Positions 6,774-12,431 of a DNA stretch of 12,431 nucleotides are shown here, piece after piece (within the stretch, counting starts at the first letter, position 1; every line of letters begins with the position of its first letter). This DNA is from Baffinella frigidus (taxonomy: Eukaryota > Cryptophyceae > Cryptomonadales > Baffinellaceae), in assembly GCA_026770585.1 (NCBI GenBank), contig MU646335.1, forward strand, positions 113,152-125,582, given 5' to 3'. Made by a program: the position numbers and the translations under genes. The notes beneath the pieces were generated by a model. The model did no database searches. It saw only the letters and a list, made by a program, of their open reading frames with translations, and was not told the origin of the DNA.

Positions 6774-6806
6774 CTCTTCTTCTTCTTCTTCTTCTTCTTC
6801 TTCTTT
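6774..6806. repeat. (CTT)n microsatellite / pyrimidine tract
   Basis: About ten CTT units on the plus strand. As a pyrimidine tract followed by TTAAC and TGTAAACAG it could act as a 3' splice site for the candidate exon at 6835. Confidence 0.85.
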
Positions 6807-6834
6807 ATTAACCTCTTAAAGTCCCTGTAAACAG

Positions 6835-6954
6835 GTCCTCGGCCTAATGGACGGTGATCAACTTACTAACTACGCACCGTTTGCCCTCGACGGGAACCGA
6901 GAGTTGGCCGAGTCCTACCAGATTGGCTCTAATTTGCAGATGGAAGAGTCGTGC
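6835..6954 (+). CDS. Unresolved candidate exon
   Basis: After TGTAAACAG an open phase-0 frame reads VLGLMDGDQLTNYAPFALDG and continues NRELAESYQI...MEESC to a possible donor TGC|GTAGTC at 6955 (stop at 6964). Residue composition is ordinary protein-like rather than repetitive, and the upstream pyrimidine tract and TTAAC are good splice signals. However, it does not fit the phase of exon 5 (AG| needs one base, which here leads to TAA), and exons 5 and 6 already join perfectly. It could be an alternative exon, a relic of an inserted sequence, or chance. No family recognised. Confidence 0.25.
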
Positions 6955-7173
6955 GTAGTCGATTAGCGTCTGCGCATTCCTATGTAAGAGCCTTTGAAGA
7001 GCAAGTGCCTTTGTCTCGCAGGTCAGGTTATGGGGCATAATTATCAGGGGTTTGACCCAGGGTCACAAAACCCTTTGAAGAGATGTCGACTATTAAAATG
7101 GACATATCCCGCGATTTGTACCTAGTTGACCGCGAGGCAGTCAGCGTTTTGCCGGATTCCCCTGCAATAGAGT

Positions 7174-7322
7174 TTATCTCAAAAAAGGATTCTAAAATCC
7201 GTTTTCTTAAGTCAATTCTCATACAAATTCGTCAACTTATTCTTTTCTCTTCGCATAAGTTGACAGATTTGAAGGGCAAATGACTTAAGAAAACGGATTT
7301 TAGAATCCCTTTTCTGAGATAA
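7174..7322. mobile_element. 149-bp MITE with 41-bp arms and GAGT target duplication
   Basis: Near-perfect inverted arms: left TTATCTCAAAAAAGGATTCT...TTAAGTCA (7174-7214), right the complement, ending CTGAGATAA (to 7322). GAGT occurs immediately on both sides (7170-7173, 7323-7326). A second inner stem, GTCAACTTAT with ATAAGTTGAC, lies within. The element has no coding capacity. Confidence 0.9.
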
Positions 7323-7429
7323 GAGTAGGGGTGCGACGTGTGGGTTTTACGTTACGAGCCTCGGCAACTGGCGGCTCACAACCTGACCACCCAGGCTCAT
7401 AACCTAAAACCCGCACGATGGGGCCGCAG

Positions 7430-7656
7430 GCTGGATGGCCTGGAGGCGACCGTAGCGTCTTCGATCGCTGTCCAGACCGCATCCCGCGCAGCCAACGCCG
7501 CGTTCGACCGGGCCAACTCTCAAAGCCCCGAAACCAAAAATGGCTCCAGTGACGCCAGCGTGTCCGGAACCACCGAAAACGGCTCCAACGCTGCGAACAA
7601 GGCGGAGGAGGGTGCGGAGAGAAACGCCGCGGGCGAGAACGCCGCCGGGGGGGGGG
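7430..7656 (+). CDS. Exon 6: coiled coil continuing into low-complexity linker (3' edge uncertain)
   Basis: The acceptor GGGGCCGCAG (AG 7428-7429) is followed by G, which completes the Arg codon of exon 5, then LDGLEATVASSIAVQTASRA and ANAAFDRAN. Across the junction V, V, F, M, V, L, L, V sit at alternating 3-4 spacing, the pattern of a parallel coiled coil. After FDRAN the frame turns Ser/Asn/Gly-rich and includes two AAAxGGCTCCA repeats, so exon sequence may end early. The donor AGC|GTGTCC (7560) would fit the phase-0 start of exon 7. GAGG|GTGCGG (7612) and GGG|GTAGGC (7657) are other donors but leave phase 1. The frame stays open by chance through later repeats to 8177. Confidence 0.6.
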
Positions 7657-7852
7657 GTAGGCGAGCGGAGGGGCGCGAAATCGTCGAGTTTTCGAAGCGG
7701 GGGTCCTCCGGAACCAACGTCTTTGGTTCCGGAGACGGCAGGGGAGCCGAGAGGGCGACACAGGGGGCGTTGCACACGAAAGGAGAGGGGTCTTTGCACA
7801 CGCCAGTCAAGGGGCTGGTCCGCCCCCGCTTTCCGCAACCCTGGGGGCCAAG

Positions 7853-7888
7853 CCACTCCGGTCATCCTACGTGTGACTGTATCCGCAG
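7853..7888 (+). repeat. Dispersed acceptor-containing repeat, copy 2
   Basis: See 1901-1933. This copy ends TATCCGCAG, the same acceptor string as before exon 3, and is followed directly by the heptamer array. Confidence 0.7.
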
Positions 7889-7896
7889 AGACTCCC

Positions 7897-8014
7897 GAAA
7901 CACGAATCACGAATCGCGAAACACGAAACACGAAACACGAAACCCGAATCACGAAACACGAAACACGAAACACGAAACACGAAGCACGAAACACGAAACA
8001 CGAAACACGAAACC
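7897..8014. repeat. ACACGAA heptamer array
   Basis: About 17 units of a 7-bp repeat (AAACACG with AAATCACG/CCCGAATC variants), ending in AAACCCCAAGCCCC. The period matches the telomere-like tracts but the sequence differs. Open frames through it are by-products of a 7-bp repeat without stops. Confidence 0.9.
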
Positions 8015-8053
8015 CCAAGCCCCAAGCCCCGAACCACCACGCTCGGATGCAAA

Positions 8054-8206
8054 ACCCTCACAGTGGGCAAATCGAGAAAAATGGCTCCAAAATGGGCAAA
8101 TCGAAAAAAATGGCTCCAAAAATCCCTTTAAAGGCCGTCGGATTCCGACGGCCTTCAAGGGGATTTGGTGTTTTTGACTTTTTCGATTTGCCCAAGTTGT
8201 GAGGGT
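8054..8206. mobile_element. Foldback element with perfect central palindrome
   Basis: Arms of about 50-60 bp begin ACCCTCACA..GGGCAAATCG and end CGATTTGCCC...TGTGAGGGT. The centre is AAGGCCGTCGGA-T-TCCGACGGCCTT, a 12-bp perfect stem. The left arm contains a 27-bp direct duplication of GGGCAAATCGAGAAAAATGG with CTCCAAAA. Confidence 0.8.
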
Positions 8207-8255
8207 TGGTGGTTGCACGAACACCCTTTGCGGACCTTTTCGTGCGTGTCACCCC

Positions 8256-8945
8256 TCAAAATAGCATAAATCAGGATAGATTCCAGTAAGTTCCGAGATG
8301 AACTTGCTCTGACGAGTGTGACAAACTGAAAGTGCAATGTCATTCACTTTCTCCGGCTTGTCTTTTTTGTTTGTTTGGGGGGGGGTGAAGGGTTGGGTTT
8401 TGGGGACGTGATTGGTAGGAATTTTTGTACGAGTGGTAGTAACGAAGGACGCGACACTTTTTGCACAAGTGGCCGTCGACTTTCGCGAGCGTGTCGCGTG
8501 GCCCGGCACCTTGGTTCGATGTGACAAACTGGAGAGGGGAATGGCATCCACGGTGCCGGGCCACGGACTTACCAAAGGATGGGCTATGTGTCCCTCAAGT
8601 GGCGAGCAGCCGTGGATGACACCGGCTCAACCACCAACGCCTGTTGTTTTGGTAAGTCCGTGGCCCGGCACCGTGGATGCCATTCCCCTCTCCAGTTTGG
8701 CACACTCTAGTTCCGCTCGACTTTATTTCTGGCTCGTCCTTAAGGCTTTCTATTCGCGTTTTTTTGCAATGGGTTTCTGCCCTTGAATACTGAAAAGGAC
8801 GAGCCAGAATAAAACTCAGGCAGAGCTAGGTGTCACGTGGCCGGGCACCGTGAATGACTTTGAATCTCCAGGTTGGCACACTCCTCAGAGCAAGCTCATC
8901 TCGGTACATGCTCCGCATAATCTGTCCTGATCTATGCTATTTTAA
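8256..8945. mobile_element. 690-bp set of nested inverted repeats
   Basis: Outer arms: 8256-8324 against 8870-8945 (AAAATAGCAT.AATCAGGA.AG... complementary). Middle arms: 8521-8576 against 8648-8703, about 56 bp with about one mismatch, including GAGAGGGGAATGGCATCCAC. Inner arms: 8722-8742 against 8796-8815 (CTGGCTCGTCCTT). GTGACAAACTG...AATG.CAT.CAC motifs recur at 8319, 8521, 8700 (reverse) and about 8860 (reverse). No coding frame of note; no transposase seen. Confidence 0.8.
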
Positions 8946-8949
8946 GCCT

Positions 8950-9011
8950 CCCTAACCCGTGTGTGTTTGGGGATGTTCAGCAGGTTACGCGCCTGGCGGG
9001 GGAGAGAGTGA

Positions 9012-9064
<53 letters not shown>

Positions 9065-9379
9065 AGTGAGAGAGTGCCTCAAGGAACGAGCCCGCCTCGG
9101 GAACAGCAGGTTACGAGCCCAGAGGCATCAGAACCCGTCGGGGCCTCCCCCGGCCAGCAGAAACAGCGAAACAGCGTCCCTAAACCGTGCGCAGCTGAAA
9201 CAGCTTCCATAAACCAGCAGAAGCAGCACCCCTAACCCGTGCGTGTTTGGGGATGTACAGCAGGCTACGAGCTCGGCGGGGGAGCGGCCCGGAGGCAGCG
9301 TGGTAGTAACACACGTCTCTCTCGTGCTACTAACAATGGTCTCTTTCCTGGATTAACAAACGTCTCTCTCATGCAACAG
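8950..9379 (+). repeat. Tandem copies of the exon 7 acceptor module
   Basis: CAG|G(T/C)TACG junctions end their AG at 8983, 9109, 9263 and 9379. Two are preceded by CCTAACCCGTGTGTGTTTGG followed by GGATGTWCAGCAG (8951 and about 9232); CTAAC is a branch-point consensus. In the exon 7 frame they read VTRLAGERV, VTSPEASEPVGASPGQQ, ATSSAGERPGGS and VTSPVGERPVGASPGQQ, so the frame is kept in all copies. Confidence 0.8.
9000..9076. repeat. GAGAGT hexamer microsatellite
   Basis: About eleven GAGAGT/GAGTGA units, directly following the first exon 7 acceptor copy. Confidence 0.9.
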
Positions 9380-9541
9380 GTTACGAGCCCGGTGGGGGAG
9401 CGGCCTGTCGGAGCCTCCCCCGGGCAGCAGGAGCGGAGACGCAGCTTCACCGGGCGCGACAGCGCGGGGTTCGTGGAGTCTCCGGGGGGGGGGCGGGGTG
9501 AGGAGGACCGTTCGAGCGCTGACGCGATCTCGCGCAGCCAG
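9380..9541 (+). CDS. Exon 7: basic Gly/Ser/Arg-rich linker
   Basis: After ATGCAACAG, 54 codons in phase 0 read VTSPVGERPVGASPGQQERR, then a segment including SFTGRDSAGFVESPGGG and ending DRSSADAISRSQ. The donor is CAG|GTCTGT (GT 9542-9543), phase 0. The frame is chosen because the three earlier junction copies stay similar in it and a third frame stops. RRRSFTG has the look of a basophilic kinase target site, which is only a motif match. It joins exon 8 as SRSQ-AREMRAS. Probably disordered. Confidence 0.6.
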
Positions 9542-9714
9542 GTCTGTACTTTGGTGTTCGGGTGTATGAATGAGGTTGTAGGATGTAGGGATGTAGGGAG
9601 TGCTTTTTGAAGGCTTGATTCAGGATATTAAGCACGTCTGCTGCTCGGGAAACGCGCAGGCTTGATTCTGAAACCCGGAATTGTAACGGTGGAATACATC
9701 TGCTGTCCCCGCAG

Positions 9715-9775
9715 GCTCGGGAAATGCGGGCAGGCGCTGCCACTGAGACCCTCGCACATGTTGGGGGGTCGTCGT
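9715..9775 (+). repeat. Copies of the exon 8 acceptor and body
   Basis: Acceptor-plus-exon copies begin at 9715 (CCCCGCAG|GCTCGGGAAATG, reading AREMRAGAATETLAHVG) and 9838 (CGTACAG|GCTCGGAAAATG, reading ARKMRASAGGT). A fourth copy lacking the acceptor lies at about 10342-10398. Each acceptor copy is preceded by GTGGAAYACATSTGCTRTCC-type sequence. The copy at 10095 gives the longest exon and is listed separately. Confidence 0.75.
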
Positions 9776-9947
9776 TGTCAACTTAAGTAACAACGATTAT
9801 CTTAAGTAACGGTGGAACACATGTGCTATCCGTACAGGCTCGGAAAATGCGGGCAAGCGCCGGTGGTACTACCCCCCTTACAGCAGGGGAAAGGCTATTG
9901 GAGCCACTGCCCCCGCTGGGACCCGGCGGCCGCGGTCGTGCTCTGCG

Positions 9948-10064
9948 ATGCTATGTCACAGCTATGGCGAGGCTAAGATAGCCACGTCCACCCTTAAGAT
10001 ATCTCCGCGGACATGCTATGTCACAGCTATGCCGAGGCTAAAATAGCACCGCCCACCCTTAAGT
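9948..10064 (+). repeat. 65-bp tandem duplication
   Basis: ATGCTATGTCACAGCTATGG...GAGGCTAA.ATAGC...CCCACCCTTAAG occurs at 9948-10000 and again from 10013, with few differences. Confidence 0.85.
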
Positions 10065-10094
10065 TGGTGCTGAACTCATGTGCTATCCTTACAG

Positions 10095-10178
10095 GCTCGG
10101 GAAATGCGGGCAAGCGCTGCGGCAGGGACACTCGCGCATGTTGGGGCATCGCCAGCGGGCGCCTCGCCTTACAACGTT
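10095..10178 (+). CDS. Exon 8 (best copy)
   Basis: After TATCCTTACAG, the phase-0 frame reads AREMRASAAAGTLAHVGASP, then AGASPYNV. The donor ACAACGTT|GTAACC at 10179 leaves phase 0. Ala/Gly-rich, no family features. It follows exon 7 in phase. Three relatives of this exon lie nearby, so which copy or copies are spliced in is not certain. The donor-side sequence TACAACGTTGTAACCGG is itself repeated downstream. The phase to exon 9 does not match (exon 9 needs one base), so an exon or a different donor is missing here. Confidence 0.45.
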
Positions 10179-10645
10179 GTAACCGGTACACGCCCCCCAC
10201 AAACTGGTCAAAATTACAAACTGGTCAAATGTCAAAGTGGCAACCAACCCCCCTTGTCAACACGATAACCATCACGCCCCCCATAACAACATTGTAACCA
10301 GTACGGGCCCGTAGACTCGCAACGAGACAGTCTCCCAATCGGGGAGACTGCGGGCAAGCGCTGCCGCCGGGACACTCGCGCATGTTGGAGGATCGCCAGC
10401 GGAGTACAACGTTGTAACCGGCTCGCCTTACAACGTTGTAACCGGTACGTCCCCCCCTGACAACATTGGAACCAACCCCCCCTATCAAAATGATAACTAG
10501 TACGCCCTCCCCATAACATTGTAAACAATTCCCCTCAGCAACTTTGCCACCAGTATGCGCCCCACCTAAGAACATACTAATCCCCCTCATCAACATGATA
10601 ACCAGTACGCCCCCCCCTCAACAACATTGTAACCGGTACGGCCCC
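10168..10645 (+). repeat. Donor-containing minisatellite, intron 8
   Basis: ACAACGTTGTAACCGGTACG (or ACAACATTGTAACCAGTACG) plus CCCCCC recurs near 10171, 10285, 10407, 10430, 10452, 10505, 10560 and 10620. ACAACGTTGT is a palindrome. Most units retain GTAACC, a potential donor, so the unit resembles an amplified exon 8 end plus intron start. Confidence 0.75.
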
Positions 10646-10760
10646 CGCTCCGGAGCACTCACGCTGACACGCTGAACCCCAAACCCCAAACCCCTAACAC
10701 CCTCAACCCTACACCCTGAACGCTAAACCCTAAACGCAAGAGTTTCTCGTTGCGAGTCTC
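10313..10760. repeat. Short inverted repeat and telomere-like tract
   Basis: AGACTCGCAACGAGA (10313-10327) is complementary to TCTCGTTGCGAGTCT (about 10745-10759). Between them, 10671-10738 is a CCCCAAA/CCCTAAA/CCCTACA tract like those at 2.6-3.06 kb. Confidence 0.7.
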
Positions 10761-10787
10761 CCCACCCGGGGAGAATCTCGCTGGCGG

Positions 10788-10978
10788 GAGGGTGTCAAGC
10801 CACCCCTGTGCCTCCCACCCTCTGTCGCAACCCATTTGACCCCCCCGCTCTGTCAAGCAACCTCTATACCTCCCCTCTGTGCCTCCCTCCCTCTGTCAAG
10901 CAATCTCTGTGCCTCCTTCCCTCTGTCAAGCAGCCCCTGTGCCTGCCCCCTGTGCCTCCCTCCCTCCGCGCTTCCTTG
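10788..10978. repeat. Pyrimidine-rich minisatellite
   Basis: Units of CCTCTGTCAAGCANCYYCTG plus TGCCTCCCTC recur about five times. The interval from 10979 to 11170 has no recognisable feature beyond being intron-like. Confidence 0.85.
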
Positions 10979-11169
10979 CATAGTCCACTCACGTGCGCGC
11001 GCTGATGGGAGGGAGTCGCGTTATCTCACCCGGGCGACCATTTGATTCAAACCCTCACTCCCACAGTAAATCAGAGCTTTCCCTCCACGTACGCCCACGG
11101 CTCCCATCCCCTATGGGCTGAGCGTCGCCATATCAAACACGCGCCGCAACGACACTGCTAAATGCCCCT

Positions 11170-12027
11170 CTCTCTACCGCAGAGGCCACGTCTCGGCCGA
11201 CATCTTCAGCAGGGTTCTCAGGAGGGTTCTAACGAAACCGCTAAATTAATGAAAATATCGAACTTATTCAGGACGACTGGACGGGCCCGCCTCAGACTTG
11301 ACTGGTACAAATTTAAAACTCCAGAGGTTCACAGGTGTTTTTCAGTGTTTTAGTCAGCATTGTTTTACAATTTGTACCATGAAATTGTCTTAAATTGGAA
11401 CGATGTTCTCATAAAAATGGCTGGCTCTACCGCAGGGTCCGCATCCCGGGCAGCATCTTCAGCAGCACGGTTCTCAGGAGGGGTCGCCGAAACAGCTGAA
11501 TGCCTCCCTGTGCCGCAGGGGAGTCCCCATCTCGGCTGACATCTGCAGCAGAGACAGGGTTTTCATGAGGGGTCACCGAAACCGCTGAAAGGCTCCCTGT
11601 TCTGAATACCTCCCTCTTCCTCTACCGCAGGGTCCGCATCCCGCGCGGCGTCTTCTGCAGAGACAGGGTTCCTAGCAGGGTTCAACCAAACCACTGAATG
11701 CCTTCCTCTCCTCTCCCGCAGGGTCCGCATCCCGGGCGCTGAAAGGCTCCCTGTTCTGAATGCCTTTCTCTCCCGCAGGGTCCGCATCCCGGGCGGCGTC
11801 TTCAGCAGCACGGTTCTCAGGCGGGTTCACCAAAACCGCTGAATGCCTCTCTCTTTACCGCAGGGGCCTTATTCAAATCGGAGGAGGACCAAATCGTCGC
11901 GCTTGCTGCGCGACCCGAATCCTGGTCAGAGGTCTCAGCTGACATCTGCAGCAGAGACAGGGTTCTCATGAGTCGTCACCGAAACCGCCGAAAGGCTCCC
12001 TGTTCTGAACGCCTTTCTCTCCCGCAG
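11170..12027 (+). repeat. Eight tandem 3' splice-site/exon 9 start modules
   Basis: Acceptors (CTCTCCCGCAG, CTCTACCGCAG and variants) end at 11182, 11435, 11518, 11630, 11721, 11778, 11863 and 12027. A typical module is ACCGCTGAATGCCTTTCTCT-CCCGCAG followed by about 40 nt of exon 9 start (GGTCCGCATCCCGGGCGGCG...) and a short tail. In the frame SASRAASSAARFSG, the copies at 11436, 11631, 11779 and 12028 differ almost only at third positions; those at 11183 (ATSRPTSSAG) and 11519 (SPSRLTSAAETG) keep the frame. The copy at 11721 is truncated after 18 nt. Spacing is 57-112 bp, with larger gaps where a hairpin (11303-11379) and an unrelated piece (about 11868-11935) intervene. Confidence 0.85.
11303..11379. 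mobile_element. Small foldback inserted in the module array
   Basis: TGGTACAAATTTAAAAC (11303-11319) pairs with GTTTTACAATTTGTACCA (11362-11379). ATTTGTACCATGAAATT is shared with the interior of the element at 3138-3321. Confidence 0.7.
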
Positions 12028-12140
12028 GGTCCGCATCCCGGGCGGCGTCTTCAGCAGCACGGTTCTCCGGGAAGATCACGTCCAGGGCTGGCCCTGTTAT
12101 CGCGCGCAACCACCCCAAGCTCGTCTCGCTCGATGACCAG
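12028..12140 (+). CDS. Exon 9: Ser/Ala/Arg-rich segment
   Basis: After CTCCCGCAG the exon starts GG| (needs one upstream base) and reads SASRAASSAARFSGK, ITSRAGPVIARNHPKLVSLD and DQ. The donor is GACCAG|GTCCAC (GT 12141-12142), phase 0. Frame evidence: among tandem copies of its first 42 nt, GCG/GCA, TCC/TCA, CGG/CGC and TCA/TCT changes are synonymous only in this frame. End evidence: the last 33 nt are repeated at 12375-12407 and that copy stops exactly at the CAG. No domain recognised. The peptide looks disordered and basic, as in regulatory tails. Confidence 0.65.
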
Positions 12141-12172
12141 GTCCACCCCGCGCCCGGACCGTTCGAGGGGGT

Positions 12173-12310
12173 GAATTAGGACGTGGATAAATCAGGACGT
12201 GACCAAATCAGGACGTGGATAAATCAGGACGTGACCAAATCAGGACGTGGATAAATCAGGACGTGACCAAATCAGGACGTGACCAAATCAGGACGTGGCC
12301 AAACCAGAAC
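12173..12310 (+). repeat. 16-bp tandem repeat after exon 9
   Basis: About eight units of AAATCAGGACGTGACC alternating with AAATCAGGACGTGGAT, ending in a C-run. GTGACC-like and CAG trinucleotides recur, but no use in splicing can be shown. Confidence 0.9.
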
Positions 12311-12349
12311 CCCCCCCCTGAATTCAGCGGTGTGTAGACTTTGGCGAAT

Positions 12350-12431
12350 CCCCCCCCCCCCCCCCCCCCCCCCCAACCACCCCAAGCTCGTCTCGCTCGA
12401 TGATCAGCCCCCCCCCCCCCCCCCCCCCCCC
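12350..12431 (+). repeat. Poly-C tracts flanking a copy of the exon 9 end
   Basis: 25 C (12350-12374), then a 33-nt copy of 12108-12140 with one change (GACCAG to GATCAG) at 12375-12407, then 24 C to the window end. The duplicated piece ends at the predicted exon boundary. The window may stop here because the poly-C could not be sequenced through. Confidence 0.85.

Noticed and set aside
7404-8018. 204-codon minus-strand gene
   Set aside because: It starts in the stop-free complement of the heptamer array and is otherwise antisense to the coiled-coil exon; composition is Pro/Arg/Ser low complexity.
7338-8177. Single 279-codon plus-strand gene
   Set aside because: Its first part is upstream of a good acceptor at 7429 and its last third is the 7-bp ACACGAA array and a foldback arm. 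Only about 7430-7656 behaves like coding sequence.
11170-12027. Regular coding repeat protein
   Set aside because: Read-through frames across modules meet stops (TGA in the modules at 11519 and 11863) and unit lengths are not multiples of three; splice-module reading is better.
1-12431. tRNA, rRNA, riboswitch or prokaryotic operon signals
   Set aside because: No cloverleaf, conserved rRNA segment, ribosome-binding site pattern or terminator was recognised on either strand.

Overview
The window looks like nuclear DNA of a microbial eukaryote. It has no bacterial-style gene packing. It has short coding islands bounded by GT...AG splice signals, degenerate 7-base CCCTAAA/CCCCAAA tracts like the telomere type of plants and many algae, and many short inverted-repeat elements. 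An alga or related protist is my best guess; the species cannot be named from this sequence.

I read the window as the middle of one long plus-strand gene, open at both ends, with at least nine or ten small exons (about 35 to 290 nt) separated by introns of 0.24 to about 2.7 kb. Exons whose codon phases fit: 145-207, 972-1075, 2360-2429 (or to 2453), 2788-2822, 3062-3134, 5846 (or 5918)-6132, 7430 to about 7559-7656, 9380-9541 and 10095-10178. A last one, 12028-12140, has a well supported frame but an unresolved upstream junction. The first two exons plus the start of the third resemble a paired EF-hand segment. The order and spacing of RI...PP..F...DGT...F.x.(L/M)-x-R-x-A-L recall the region after the last membrane segment (pre-IQ region) of four-domain voltage-gated cation channels. 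The exon 5/6 junction rebuilds an unbroken heptad coiled coil. The C-terminal exons are Ser/Ala/Gly/Arg-rich linkers. A channel C-terminal tail is therefore a reasonable but unproven identity.

The most striking feature is how the introns are built. Nearly every intron holds diverged tandem copies of the edge of the exon beside it, together with its splice site. There are seven CAG|GTTCT acceptor copies before exon 3, four extra exon-end/donor copies after exon 4b, four acceptor copies before exon 7, three or four exon 8 copies, eight acceptor modules before exon 9, and exon-end copies after exons 1, 3 and 9. In exons 3 and 9, differences between copies fall mostly at third codon positions, so the copies either were under coding selection or are still spliced as alternatives. 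One intron (2823-3061) is a telomere-like tract between two copies of a 10-base exon sequence. Using the GT in the first copy as donor restores the frame exactly, as expected of introner-like intron gain.

The rest of intron space holds foldback/MITE-like elements (two with TA target duplications, one with GAGT), nested inverted repeats at 8.26-8.95 kb, minisatellites and homopolymer runs. No tRNA, rRNA, CRISPR array, promoter or transposase gene was recognised.
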